Shown here one piece after another: positions 27,155 through 45,179 of a stretch of DNA of 64,000 nt. The DNA comes from Bugula neritina (Eukaryota; Bryozoa; Gymnolaemata; Cheilostomatida; Bugulidae). The number at the start of each line of letters is the position of its first letter. Position 1 is the stretch's first letter. The position numbers and the translations under genes were made by a program. The notes beneath the pieces were generated by a model, which made no database searches, was not told where the DNA came from, and saw nothing but the letters and a program-made list of their open reading frames with translations. Location of the stretch: positions 3,959,241 to 4,023,240 of the forward strand of contig OZ037768.1 of the NCBI GenBank assembly GCA_964035545.1, read 5' to 3'.

Positions 27155-30100
27155 CAGTATGTTGTATGCCCTATTTCTTCAAATATTTTATTATTAAAAC
27201 TACCAAGTTTATTACAGTGAGCCCATTATATTCATGTTTTGGGTCTATTTTTAGAAATTCAGAAGATAGTGACTCACCGTACATGAAGAATATAAAGTTT
27301 GTAGACAACATGGTTAAGGAAAGCCAAGGAAACCTTCTCTTTAGTGTCGAGGAGTTTAAGGCAAACAGAGAGGTAAAACTTGTAAATTTACACATGTCAT
27401 AACTCACTGAAACCAAATATGCATTTACATACAATTTATATATAAACATTATAAATTAAAATGTGAATTTAAAAAGGTATTAGCATCTTATTTGCTGTGA
27501 TATTTATTCACTGCTATCAACCTACTCAGTGTGCCACATTGAGGCTAGCTTTTGGGGAAAGCCCACACCCAATTGTTATAATTATATTATATTAATGCTC
27601 AATAACTATACAGCTTCCATATGCATGAGTATAACAACTATAATATTAACAGCTTCACTGCCCAGTTCCATAACACTGTTGGGTAATAGTTTGCATCTTT
27701 TAAAATTAAATTTAATAACAAACATTTCATTTTTACATTAAAGCTTTTATAATAGAAAGAAACTCATATTAATGCTCAATAAAATTTTCACTTGCAGAAT
27801 AGTAAATTCTTTGGTTAAAAACTTATGCAGTCAGTTTAGAATAATTGGGTTCAAATGTTGGAGTAGCACCATTTTGGATACAAAGTTTATGTGTGGAAGT
27901 TGCCTGCTCAATATAATTCAAAATACTTGTAGATGAGAATGTCGGAGGTGTCTAAACATATATTGATTAAACCACGGTGGGCCAGGACAGAGCAGGAGCT
28001 GCTACACGTACAGATTATACTACGCAGTATCAAAGACTATGCAGACTATCCGGTGGCCATACAGAGGAAGATAGCAGAAGTTGGTGAATATTTAAAGTAC
28101 GAATCTCGACGCATCATCGTGAGAGAAGGTCACCCAGCGTGGAACTTCTACTTTATACTCTCTGGCTCAGGTAGGCGAGAACAGGAAATGGTGCTTGAGC
28201 GTGCCCAGTAGGAACATAATGGTACCTCCATACACTAGTGGAGCATCATCTGTTATATAAACAATCAGAGCAATGTATGTATACTAAATCAAGCAAAATT
28301 ATATATTTTTGACCCAATTCTTTTGCTGACTATTAATATTATGATGGCCTTTAATCACAAAGCACTTTTGATGGACTATTTTGTAGTTGTGGTGCTAGTA
28401 ATGGATGAAGATAGAGCATTTGTGAAACCTAAGGCTATTCTGAGGAAGGGGCAAAGTTTTGGAGAGCTGGCAATAATTCATGGAGATAAGAGAAGGTCTA
28501 CAGTGGTGGCCATGGAAGAAACGGAAATGCTTTCCATATGGTTTGAGGTGATTTGCTCGGTATTGTTATATTGAAGTAATGTACTCCATATGTTACAGTG
28601 TAGAGTTTTTAAACTTTATAAAAATCGTGCATAGCAGAGTGTGCTTTGCATCAGTTAAAATGTTTTTATACTTGCATACCATATCACAACATAATAATAT
28701 ATTATGCAGTACTATTAGCCATATTATGGTATAATATACGTTGGTCAAACTCTATTGAAGTTTAATGGACATAACATCAAAGTTATACACTATAAGATTA
28801 CAACTTTGTTTTAGGTAAAAGTACATTATGTATTGTATATTATACACTATATATTATATTTCACATATTATGCGTTGTAGATTGTATATTACATACTGTA
28901 TATTATATATAGTTGATTAAATATTATATATGATATATTGCATTATACATAGCGTAAATTATATGTTATATACTATATATTCTAATACATTACACAGTGT
29001 ATATTACAGCACAAGGATGCTGTGTTTTAATGTAGGATTACGAAGCTATATTTATGGATGGGGGCGTATCAAAAGCCGATGATGAGTTTGTTAAAGAGCT
29101 CAACTTCCTCCAAGGCTGGCCCATTGAGATAGCTGATAATCATTCAGATCTCTTTCGCTATTACTTCTACAAGTATGGGCCAACTTTTCCCTTGTAATAC
29201 ATGTCATGAATTGCTAGATATAGTTGTAACTTCAACTTTTGTAATTTATGCAAAATTCTCAAAAACCAGTGTTTAAGAAATTATAAGCTCTCACTTTTAA
29301 GATTCCAGTATATAATGTTTTCAGAGTCAAAATTGGGGAACTTTTCTGCTCAAATCTATAAACTAGTAATTGCAAAAATATAAATAAAATTATTTAGCAT
29401 TTATTTTGTCATAAGCTGCTAGCTTGAAGGCAAAGGTGTATTTTTATGTAAACTTTAATGGGACATCTGATCAGGATGAGACAACTTAATATCCTAATAG
29501 ATACTGTAGTACTGTATGGCTCAAACACCACAGCAGGTGAAACTTTTCAATGTATTTTCTCCAACATACTTGAAGGCGAGGTGAAATAGTGGTGAGAGAC
29601 AGTAACAGATCAAACTGGATAATTGTTGTCAAATCTGGCAGTCTGAAGGTGATGAAGAGACTGAGAAAGGTGGAGGCTTTTGAATGGCGTAGGAACCCTG
29701 CAGAGAATAAAGCAGGTGGTTATTCTATGACTGAAATACTTCTGTATGATCGTATATTCATACTCTGTATGATCATATATTCATACTCCTGTATGGTAAT
29801 ATATTGGGTGAAAGTATGAGAATCGCTGTTAGGTACAGAGATTTACATTTTAGCTTAGCTTATGATTTCTTGCTTTTAGGTTGGCCTGAGCTATGACTTC
29901 TTTATTCTATGGTCAAATAACTTCTTATGCTGCAAATGTTATCTAACACAACACTGTTTGAAAGATATGTAATTTTTAAACCAGTCTCAATAATTATTGA
30001 TGATGCACAGGCTTTGATGAGTTGATATACTGAAGAAAACTTTTTTCAGTTGAAATAGGTGAAGGGCTAGAAAAAGCTGTCGATTCACTAACTCTAGCCA

Positions 30101-32468
30101 ACATGGATGCTGTGATGACTAAGACAACAAAAAATCAAAAATTTAAAACACTTGACAGGAAACACTTCAAAAGGAAATCAACAAAATCTCATCTGAATTC
30201 AGTAGAGCTCTCACTCAGCAACGTGAAAGAGATAGAGTCTTTAGGTAAGTTTAACAACTGCATATATAGACGGTGAGTCACTCATTGCTATAGTAAAGAG
30301 TAAAAAGTTTATATTATTGTTGTTATATTTTGTTAATCAAGCTATGTCTTTGATTTCATAAGCTGATTTTAGTGGTAAATGAAAACTGAAGCTATTGATA
30401 AATCAGTATTCATTACTAAGCAGCTTTTAAAAAACTTGATATATTTAACTGAAATGTAAATCAACAATAATATAGAAAAGGTGTTATGTTATTACAAGTT
30501 CTGATAATGTTTAATATATAGGAAAAAATGTTTCTTATGCATAACTTTTAAACAGCTAAATACAATTATTGTAATTAGTTATTAAGAGAATTTGTTTCAT
30601 GCTTGTCTAAAGAAATTTATAAGCCATGTTTGAATACTTCACCAGACTCCACTTCATTTCATCAAGAAATCTTGAATGCTTCCAATGATCTGGATATGGG
30701 ATATCAAAGGTCAGGGAGAGAAGTAGATCCTGACACTGAGATGAACCCCATGTTTGTACACATTCAAACTTTAACAAAGGGACAAGTCTTTGTGAGTATA
30801 AAATGCATCTATTGTGGGGTAGTCAATTATATTTAATAAGCTTATTTTACAGAGTTATCAACCCTTGCAACAAGGCTAAGTTCAGAATATAGAATGCTTA
30901 GCTTGAGTATTTCACTGGTATTTTTGGTTGTGTGAATTACTCATTATTTTAATTTACACTTTTAAAAGAAAATCTGTTAAAATAAATGCCTAATAAATAC
31001 TTTGACTTTATTACGATAAGCTATCATCAAATTATTGCATACCTAAGAACAAAGGGTATGCACTATCCTTTCAACTTCCCCTTTTGATAAAGCCTAATTT
31101 CATCACTAGATTTACATTTGCTAACTGATACTGTGTAGCCTGTGTTTTAACTGTGATGCCAATTTGCAGAACTTTTTTCTGCAGTAGATAAACTATTTCT
31201 GCAGTAGATAATAAGTTGAGATTTTATTTTCTACCGTCTTTATTATACCTCAGTGAAAGCCAGTATATGCAAATTTTCAACAGCAGTGTGTTTAACAAGA
31301 AAGTTTAAAACAATGCAGAAGTTTCTACATAAGGTTTAATTGTACATTCATAAGGTTATATATCTGTAATATATGGCAGGGACTATACGAGATTGTACTT
31401 GGCAAGCAGCCAAGCTTCTGTGTAGTGAGTAATGGAGCTGAAGTCATCATGATTGACAAAAACTTTTATGCAGAACATATGAAAGATGAAACCATGAAAA
31501 GAGTTCGCCAAGAGGTAAGGCCGGGTGGTAGACTGACTATTGAAAAACAATACACCTAAGTTTGTACTTGTATGGCACATAAAATGATGATCAATAATGT
31601 TGATTTAATACTACTATATGTGATATGGTATTATATTATGTCATAGTATCTCAAGCTGTGATATTATTATAGGATAGTACCATGGAAGCTAGTGTGCACT
31701 AGATTGTAGAATGTATATTAGGTTGTCATTAACCAGGGTTGGGGTAATTGTAATTTGTAATTGTAATTGGTTGTAATTAATTACATTTTTTCAAGTAATT
31801 GAATGTAATTTGTAATTGATGTATAAAAATGTAATTGTAATTGTAATTGTAATTAATTACATATCTAATGTAATTGATTTTTACAATTACTTTATAATTA
31901 CATGTCAACTACTTCAAACTTTGAAATCCTAAAAGTTTCATATTTTTCCTACCATGCCTACTGTTAAATAACAAATTCAGATTAATTGTCAATGTGGTAT
32001 AGTATCACTGTTGAGTACAAAGAAGGTTCAGCACTGTCAAAATTGCCCCTGCTAGTTGGACCCTAGAAGTGAAATTGCATAACTTCTATTTATCTCTTGC
32101 GAGAACAAAAGTAATTGTAATTGTAATTAATTACATTGCCATGTAATTGTAATTGTAATTGTAATTAATTACATTACTATTTGACTGTAATTATAATTGT
32201 AATTGTAATTGACAAATTATCATGTAATTGTAATTGTAATTAATTACATTCACATGTAATTGGCCCCAACCCTGTCATTAACACATAGTTATAAACTAAA
32301 CCTATTTTAAAGATAGCTGCTATATAATTTTAGGCTCAAGCCTATCCTAGTGACAGCGAACTTCAGAGCAATTTACAAGTCACGGTTGATTGGGATGCGT
32401 ATAAAATAGCGACTCTCAAATCGGCAGTTCGTAGAAACCCTAGAATCAGCAGAAACTTGTGCAAATAA
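24077..32468 (+). CDS. CNBD2: Cyclic-nucleotide-binding domain protein, CNBD2-like
   Basis: Thirteen exons: 24077-24079, 24433-24732, 25394-25600, 26120-26199, 27255-27372, 27933-28170, 28387-28547, 29036-29172, 29576-29715, 30050-30244, 30613-30791, 31380-31514, 32334-32468; 675 residues, all phases joining. The N-terminal about 100 residues are basic and helix-rich. The first CNB domain spans about 285-370; its phosphate-binding cassette reads FGELAIIHGDKRRSTVV with Glu342 and Arg351 present, so nucleotide binding is possible. A second CNB fold starts at YFYKRGEIVVRDSN and is completed only about 170 residues later at GQVFGLYEIVLGKQPSF, where the cassette Glu and Arg are missing. Human CNBD2 acts in sperm development and motility; that role here is inference. 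The start ATG is the last codon of its exon (ATG then GTAAGT), so the first exon is otherwise 5' UTR. The name rests on overall domain order; the family assignment is less sure than the domain. Confidence 0.78.
24841..25065 (+). mobile_element. Probable tRNA-derived SINE copy in CNBD2-like intron 2
   Basis: Contains a degenerate B-box-like GTTTCAAATC, then AATTGCTCCTTTGTCAT and, near its end, CCAGGGTTTCTCACAAG. The last two also occur, slightly changed, in the element at 39451, so the two look like members of one family. No target duplication was found. Confidence 0.45.
27095..27151. repeat. (TA)n microsatellite in CNBD2-like intron 4
   Basis: Uninterrupted TA dinucleotides, about 28 units, some 100 bases upstream of the exon starting at 27255. 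Confidence 0.97.
31734..32274. mobile_element. Non-autonomous hAT-type element (MITE), 541 bp
   Basis: Terminal inverted repeats begin CAGGGTTGGGG at 31734 and on the complement from 32274. The element is flanked by a perfect 8-bp target duplication, TCATTAAC, at 31726-31733 and 32275-32282. These features are characteristic of the hAT superfamily. The subterminal zones are packed with TAATTGTAATTAATTACA words in both orientations, and a unique core lies at about 31900-32105. No transposase frame is present. It sits in the last intron of the CNBD2-like gene. Confidence 0.93.
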
Positions 32469-33269
32469 TCTTTCATATTTTTTACTTCAACTTTTTGCAA
32501 TTTATTTATATCGTAGGTTAAATTATTTTTATATATAAATAGTTTTTTTTATATCTTATCTAAAATAGTTTGCATTAAGTATTCTTTATAACTTTGTGTA
32601 TATTTTGCACAGGCATAAGAATATAACATAGAATTTGGGACAAAAGTTAACTAATTGCTGGATGATTGAATAACTATTCTATGCAACACATAATACATCA
32701 TACTGCTAGCTAAATCATTTAGCAACTGAAGTTGAACCCAAAGCCTTTATGTTTTTCGATGTTTGATTGCCACAGAATGCTTTTTGTAGCTGCGCAATGT
32801 ATGGCATAATATTTTTATTTTTGTACCTTATTATAATTTTCTATAATAATTTTTTTAGTAAAATGTTCAAACTGAGTAGATTTTAAGAAACATTCAATAA
32901 TATTTGTTATCTAATATAAAAAATATATTAAATACTTCTCAGTAGGAGCATAAATTGTACATAATATAATGTAATAAATGCAAAATGATTTTTCTTTAAA
33001 CATAAGTTAAGTAAGATGCACACAAATAATATCCTTGTAATCCCAATATTATATAGGTTATGTAAGTAGTAAATGACAATGTAGTTATTCATAATTTATA
33101 GCATGTTTTTTAAATTGCATAAAGTAGCTGATGAGAACACACACAAAATTTACTCATACTTGTTATACAAATATACTTCGGTAGATAATATAATCGTAAC
33201 ATGTTAACATTTTCCCACATGCATACTGTGTTATTATACTGAACAGTAATTGGTCTTCTCCTTCTGGGT
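32469..33269. other. Convergent 3' ends of CNBD2-like and EF-hand gene B
   Basis: About 800 bases with no exon; both flanking genes end here. AATAAA on the plus strand at 32973-32978 is a candidate polyadenylation signal for the CNBD2-like transcript. Confidence 0.45.
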
Positions 33270-37767
<4,498 letters not shown>

Positions 37768-37781
37768 ATTCTATGCCAACA

Positions 37782-37849
37782 AAGAAGTAATAACTTATAA
37801 GAAAAGGGTAAGCACAAGAAGTAATAACTTATAAGAAAAGGGTAAGCAC
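37782..37849. repeat. Perfect 34-bp tandem duplication upstream of EF-hand gene B
   Basis: Two identical copies (37782-37815 and 37816-37849), starting 15 bases upstream of the gene B start codon, so in its 5' UTR or promoter. Confidence 0.95.
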
Positions 37850-38173
37850 TCAGACTTGCAGCTACTAGATCATAGCCGTTATTGTGCTTAGAAAAAATCA
37901 ATCAGCTTTTTATGTTACCTTGCATCAAACAAATAATTAGTAAAAATACCAAATGATAAATAACAGAATAATTGACTTTTGTTATATTTCAATACAATAG
38001 CATAAACCATTATAACAATAAATTGAAGCCTTGTATAATATTTCACACATGCAGGCATAATTACACATTGAAAGTGTTATATAACACCAGTGTATATGTC
38101 AACAATTCATTTTAATCAATCAATATGTTCTTTGATGAAAAATCTCTAGAGTCTTGCTTATCAATCTTGAGAT

Positions 38174-41100
38174 TCATGTGTCTGGTTTAGATTGAACAGT
38201 GTCAGATTCTGGTTTCTGCTTTTTCCTCTCCATTCTGTACGTCTCATTTATTTTTATTCTAGAAACTTCTGGCTTTTTAAATGGGTATGAATTATCCATA
38301 TACATTGTGACAAACTCTGTAACAAACAATGCTAATTTATAGTCGGTGTGTACAGACAACTCCTAAATAACTGACAAAATATTTTTGGCAGGTTTCTGTT
38401 GGTATCCCTATTTTTGAACTGAAATTCATTTCTATGGTGCCTATCATGTTACTATAACTCCAAAAAGCACAAATTTCATTTCTTTATAGTTAACAAGTAT
38501 TTATAACCTAGAAAGTAGTGGTGTAAACGGCAAAGAACAGGTAGGTAGAATGAAAGGGTGTAAAGTTGAAAGAACAATCAATATTGAGCTGATATGGAAT
38601 TGATCAGCTCACCTACGTAGTCAAACTTGCCATCACCATTCATATCATATTTCATGAGATCCTGTAAAAGCTGTGAGGCTTCTTCCTGGGTCCATTTCTC
38701 TCCCGCACCTGTCAGCACTTTCTATACTCAAATAAAACAGAAACGTAGAAAATTATCTAAACCACTCAACTAGGTATTTTCCGGTTAATTGATCTAAAGT
38801 CTAAACTAATAAAATCTGAAGCCACTCAATTTGAAGACTTAGACAGAAATCCCTACATATAAAAACTATCTGCAAGGGTATAATTACACAGACTCAAATC
38901 TATAAATACAAACTAAATACTTTTTAAATATAGCTGGAGTATTACATTTATGCATAGTGAGTGCTATATTTATACAAGGGGATTAGCAAATATTCAACAC
39001 CTTAGGCTTAAAAATTAATTATTTAAAACCAACTTTATGCAATCAATATTTTCAAGAACCAGGGAATTTTATAAACAATATTTTCAAACATTTTAATCAA
39101 CATATTTACTTTATTGAACAAGACAGCTAAGCTGTATGCCCACAAATAGATTATAGAAGAAAGATATAGTGTTGTGGACAGCAACTATACACTGTACTAC
39201 TTACTTTTAGCTCTAAAAGATTAAGAAATCCGTCCTTGTTTGTGTCTAACCTGTTGAAGGCATCCAGTAATTCTTCACCATTTACACTATGCTGAGCTAA
39301 AATCTTATAATTGTCAACTAGCTCAGTGATTTCAAGATTTCCATCACCTGCATTGAATAATCAAACTAGTTTATTTAATCACAGCAAAGTTTATTTGGAA
39401 AAATGTGTTACTGCCAAAGAAATATTTTATATATGTTATATTTCATAAATTGGGGCAGCCGCAGTCTAGGGGTTAAAGTGCTGGAATTTAGTAAACTCAT
39501 ATAGTCATGGATTCAATCTCCATTAAAGGCCATTGGTGATATTAGAAAGAGCATCCAGTCATAATTGTTCCTTTGCCACATCTGAATTTAATTCCTTAAC
39601 ATGATTTAACAAAAAACCCTTTCCATCAGGGGTTTCTCACAGGGATAGTGATTATAAGCTTGCGTGAGTTTTATGTTTAATAAATTAGTGCTACCAACTA
39701 AAACACAGAGAAAACAACTCCACATTATCAAAATTGGCTTAACAGTAGGATACTAAGCAAATGCTCACCGTGTCTGTCCAGCAATCTGAGAATATCTTTT
39801 GTATCCTCTTCTGTCGGATGTACCCCAACAAAGTTGAGAGCTGCTGGTAACTCTTCAACGTTTATTTTGCCGTCACCATTCTTATCAAATTGTTTGAAAC
39901 ATTCAATTAAGACTAAAAAAGAATTGTTGAAAATAGTGATGAACTGCAATATGGGCAGGCACTTTAAGCAATATTTATTTTCAGAACACATTTTGGAATT
40001 GCCTTTATGCATAAAGGAAAGTTGCATGAAGTCATGGGTAACAAAGATTCTCAACATAAAACTATAAACTTTTAATCTGTAATTTTTTCATAAACAATTC
40101 TACAAAACTGGTAAAAAAATTTTTATGCTGTTACCTATAAAATTAAAAAAAAAAATTTTAACAATTTTCAAAACCACGCATGCAATTTTCACTTTTTGCT
40201 ATACAGGTGTCTAAAATAAATTTCAGTCATTATTTATGGTAACTCAGCTTTTTAAATCTTATTTTTGCTGCAACTTTATAGCTTTTATTCTTCAAAAGAA
40301 AATTAAAAAAATATTACAAAAAATTATTTGTGTGAAAGCTCGCCGCTTAGTGGTTATTAGGGTTTATAGTACTATAGTTGACTAGTACACACAGTGCAGT
40401 ACACTATTTAGTGCATCATGTAGTGCATTGTGTCATGTAAGATACTGAGTGTAGTGTAGTGTGCTGCATAGTGTGTATATTGTGTTTTTTACTGTGTACT
40501 ATGTAATGTACTGTGTTGTATACTGTGTACTGTATTGTGTTATACATTAAATTGGGTGATGTACTGTGTAGTATACCTACTGTGTAGTCAGTGATGTGTA
40601 TAGCAAAACATACAAACAAAGGTAATGAAAAGTTTATAGAAAACATAAGTGCAACCACCTATTATACCTATATACCTACACTTATACACTGTAGATTACA
40701 TTTTGTTATAGACATCCGATATGTTTACGTTGCATTGATCTCTTATTAGTTTGCATACAAAAATAACTACTCTAAGCTTTTGCATTGCTCAGCTATATCA
40801 TATATCAGCTGCGTATACACATGTGCTTTAAAAACACTACTTGTGTATGTAAGCTGGCTATAATCAAGATTGGTGTCAAAATTCAATTACTCATCAAGTT
40901 GAAATTCTCTGTTTACTATATAATTAAAGGTAGAGTTATATAAAGTAGTATATAAGTATATAGCCGTGTGTACAAAATGACCCTAAGGCTAAGCCACCCT
41001 TTTACTAAACTGATGTAATTAAATAAATAATTATAATGAAGGCTCTCCAATTTAACTTCTATAAACCTGCTTCAATAAGACACCCGAGCATGAGTCTAAT

Positions 41101-41696
41101 TGTATCTGCACTAACAAATTCTGCACAAATGATCAAATTAATTTTAATATTTTTCTAAAATTTACACCATAGCATTGCAAAACAAGAAAAAAGATTTCTA
41201 CAATTGAAAAATCAATATTCCTAGGTTCTAGCTGAAGTAGATTACTTATACACATACTTGAATTTGAGATGACAGTTGAAAGCCATGTTTAACGTACTTA
41301 ATACACTTCACTTAGACTTCAATGTTGCATTGCAAAGTAATGCAGGGCAATTTGAAGCTATAACCAACAGCGCTAAAATAAAGCAGTAAATGGAGTACTT
41401 TTTGTTAATACAGAGCACTTACCGTTTCTACTTCCATCAGATAGTGCTAGACGTAGTGGATCAGGTCTTGACGATTCAGCCTATAATATATAACGAAGTT
41501 ATTAAGAAAAATATTAAAATACAATACCAGCTTCGATGTTTTCTCTTATGACATTATATCATGGTTTTTAATAGCATATAATAAAACAACTTTCATTAGC
41601 AGTAATGCCTGGGATGTAGCTTTGGAGTCAATGAATGCATTATGTAGGTAACGAGTAAAACTGTGTGCGCAATGAACAAAGTAAAATGCTTACCAT
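38174..41696 (-). CDS. Calmodulin-like protein with four EF-hands, gene A
   Basis: Exons on the minus strand: 41694-41696, 41423-41480, 39769-39912, 39205-39347, 38613-38721, 38174-38316; 199 residues. Ca2+ loops: DKNGDGKINVEE, DRHGDGNLEITE, DTNKDGFLNLLE and DMNGDGKFDYVE; all four are canonical, with Glu at position 12. EF1 and EF2 are followed by a linker (NYKILAQHSVNGEEL) that gene B shares nearly intact (LSQHSVNGDEL). The C-terminal tail is longer than in gene B and basic (ETYRMERKKQKPESD), so it may bind a different partner or site. The gene lies head-to-tail with gene B, 406 bases between A's stop and B's start. The initiator ATG again abuts the first donor. Cytosolic Ca2+ sensor by fold; the specific role is unknown. 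Confidence 0.87.
39451..39690 (+). mobile_element. Probable tRNA-derived SINE in EF-hand gene A intron 3
   Basis: The head GGGGCAGCCGCAGTCTAGG followed by GGTTAAAGTGCTGGA resembles a tRNA 5' half with an A box, and ATGGATTCAATCTCC a degenerate B box. The body holds AATTGTTCCTTTGCCACA and CAGGGGTTTCTCACAGGG, shared with the copy at 24841. Ends and target duplication could not be fixed. Confidence 0.55.
40375..40615. repeat. Degenerate TACTGTGTAGTG-type tandem repeat
   Basis: Loose tandem array of 10-12 base words such as TGTACTGTGT and AGTGTAGTGT in intron 2 of EF-hand gene A. Confidence 0.7.
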
Positions 41697-43810
41697 GACA
41701 ATAGTCAGCCAATAAGAAAGCAGCTACCACCTTTCTACTACTTCTCTATATAATTACTTTTTTTTGTTTTTCCGTGTAGCTCTAAATATTTTTCTTTTAT
41801 TATGTTCTACAGTTGCATAAAATCGTAGTGAAACTAAGCGATGGAAGAAAGTTACATAAAAGATTAATTCAGTTCATTCAGCTCTGCTTGTTAGGCTGCC
41901 TTGAGAAGTCAGCAGTTTGTTTCCTGCTATCTACTATCACAGTACTAACGTAACTATTTAGTTGTTATGTATTAATATCATTCGAATGAGAATATCAGTT
42001 TGAAATAGCATTTAAAGAGCTAAACAAACAAAAATAGGTGATAAAAATACTCTGAAAGCAAACGTTTATTTTACCTAGCTTAATTAGCATCAGTTTTTTT
42101 AGCTGTGCTCAAGCAGTAACACAAAGTTAGGCTGTACTCAATGTAGCAGCTTTAGAGGATGTTGAAAGCTATCTTTTTACTACCATATATAAATTAATGT
42201 TGTGGTTAATAGAATGCCTTATTAACTCCAGATCAATCTTACCTTACAACTTGGTTTTAGCGGCAAAAAATTGTTGATACTTTGAAAATAAAAAGTTTTA
42301 ATTATGCTGGGGAGAGCCCAGACTTTTATTTGCTACAATAAACTAATAATAAATTTGATTCAGCAGTTGAAAAATTCAAATTTAGGGCGAGAATCCTGGT
42401 GGTATTGAGGGTTAAGCTTTGTCTTCAAACATGCTGTAGCATGGCTTGAAGATTTCAAAGTGAATTTGCTATACTGTGATCATCAGGCTAAAGCAACACA
42501 TGCCGCTGTGACAACACCTCTAACAACTGGACGACCATTCTCTCCTTATTTCAATCCAATATAAAATTGGAAACTCACACATAATTACCACCATGCATAA
42601 GTTAGCCTGTACTTACTGTTTACATAGCCTATATCAAACATTACCTTACATATGCATACACTGTGTTATCTAAACCAAGGTACAGACATTTTAATTTTTA
42701 GAATTACAATACAAAAAGAGCGAAAGCTAGATAAAGTAGCACCAAAATTATTTACAATTTTATAGTTAATGAAATATATGGCATATAGTACAAACCTGTC
42801 AGACTTTGACACTGCATACAAACAGAATGAATTATATATTGTAGATGTGATGAATTACTAACAGCTGACCACAATAATCAATTTAAATGTAATGTTTTCT
42901 TTAATATGTAAATATTTGCTTGATAACTTGAGTAGTGTTATATTTAATTGCTTAACGTTTCTTACAAGCTGTCAGTTTTCTTGTTGCTAGACTTCACTAA
43001 CAGTTAGACTATATAACTTTACTACATCATCATATAAACTGCCTATATTATGCTGCTACTGCCGGAATAAGTTGAATTATATTAATATGTGAATATACAA
43101 ATTATAATAATTACAGAGGATTAAAAGTTTCTATTCAGGTTCCCATTGAGTTTAATCAATAGATCTTAGAAAAATTTGAAAAATATTATGGTAATTACAT
43201 GCATAATAACCATTAAATACAGATGTACTCAAAGTGAAAGTGAATGTATATGAAAATCTTTTACTTTTATAGATCAACATAATTGCTATTAACAATGGAG
43301 TCAAAAGGCACATGGACTGCTATAAAAGATTCAATCAATAGCCTTATAATACTGGTAGTGTATAACAGCACAGTCTCCTTAATAGCACTAAAACTGGAAT
43401 ACTGTTCTATGCAAGTCATGTTAATAAGTTTTAGCACAGATAACACTCAAACATTAAATACACAGGAATAGAGCACTCGGCTTGATCTAAATACTACGAT
43501 ACAGGTCTAAAAATATAATTTGCACGTGTAGCTATTCAAACAAGTTTCTTAGTGAGCTCAACCATTAAAATATACCCAACAAAGTTTCATAGCAGTCTTA
43601 GTACAATGTAATAACCTATAATAACATTGTTATCCTTTTTACCTGAATAGCCATAAGATATATAGAAATAGACAACTTTTAAGAAAAATTTTATTTTTCA
43701 AAGTTTATTGAAAATTGTCTTCTTTTCTTATCAATGGTGTTCTTAGCTACACAAAAGGGGTTTATACAAACAGATCAGCAATAAAGCATAAAATTCATAT
43801 TTTGCATGGT

Positions 43811-44034
<224 letters not shown>

Positions 44035-44040
44035 TATAAC

Positions 44041-44199
44041 TATTTCCTTGAAGTTTGCAACCTTGACTTGTTTCTCAAAGTAGTGTTCTAACATGTTTTC
44101 AGTGTCATTAAACCTTAGGATTACATCTTGTGCTGTTATACTGCTTTCTAACTTTGTGCCACTGCTCTTTAAACTTTTTTGATTATTTGATGAAGCCAT
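44041..44199 (-). other. Possible isolated coding exon, unrecognised
   Basis: Minus-strand open frame starting MASSNNQKSLKSSGTKLESS and continuing with a charged, helix-like stretch ([19 protein letters not shown]). Residue usage looks more protein-like than surrounding frames. A donor AAG|GTTGCA lies inside it, but I found no partner exon before 41.7 kb. It could be a gene fragment or chance. Confidence 0.25.
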
Positions 44200-44684
44200 A
44201 TCTCTATTCATTAATGAAACTCTATTTTCAAGCTTTGCTCAAACACTTTATGAACACTGTATTGTATTTTGAAAGTTAATGAATGCTCCATTTGACAAAT
44301 TCAGTACAAAAGTTTTATAACTTAAGCCTTTAGAATATGGTCTTAGTAATAATTGAAATGTGCTGCAAAATATACATTAAATTTCTATCATTAACCTTGC
44401 TTTTAAAGTTTCATGAACAATATCTTAGCTATAGTTACAAATTGCTAACCTAGCCTATAGCCTTTTATCTGTCAGAAAAGTACTTGTCTAGGCTAGAAAA
44501 CCAAAAATAAGTGTTCAACTATTGAATGCCAAATGTATATAGCTGTGTCCAGGTCTCAATCTGAACAAAATCTTAGTTCTACTTCAATTTAGCCACTGTC
44601 TGGTTTCTGAATAACAAATATTCATTATACTCATCAGCAACATGGGATAGGCCATTTTTGTTTTATCATCATCCTAGTTGGTCT

Positions 44685-44800
44685 GGTGAAGTGGTTGCTG
44701 AAGTATGATGGATTTCGATGTTGCAGACTTCAAAGTTTAAACCCCCTAGATGGCAAAAATCTTTTCACAGAAGTCAAACTTATTAGCACATAGCTAATAT
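44685..44800 (+). mobile_element. Possible tRNA-like SINE fragment
   Basis: TGGTGAAGTGGTTGCTGAAG resembles an A box region and AAAGTTTAAACCCC a B box at roughly tRNA spacing. No second copy was found, so this is weak. Confidence 0.3.
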
Positions 44801-45179
44801 CTTAGCAATCCAGGGCTAAACTTTCTTATTTAGTGAATGAGCTTTGGAAATTATTTATCTTGTGTATGTGTGCTACAGATTGGCAATATTATAACTCTTA
44901 CATTTATCGGTAAACTATGGAACACTCAAAATAGGTCACGCCCAATGACTTGTGGCGCTCTAAAATGCAAGTAGCGACCCAAACTATCGACTTTTTCTTT
45001 CAATAACTTTGGTTTTCTCTTTGCAATTGATTGAAATTGACAATCACAATGAAATCACTAAATCAGTAACACTGCATTAAATGGTGGATGTTTATCAAGC
45101 TACAGTATTTCAATTATAAAATTTATACCAACTAAACACATGGATTACTTTTATATTATACCTATTTTGACAGCTGGTA

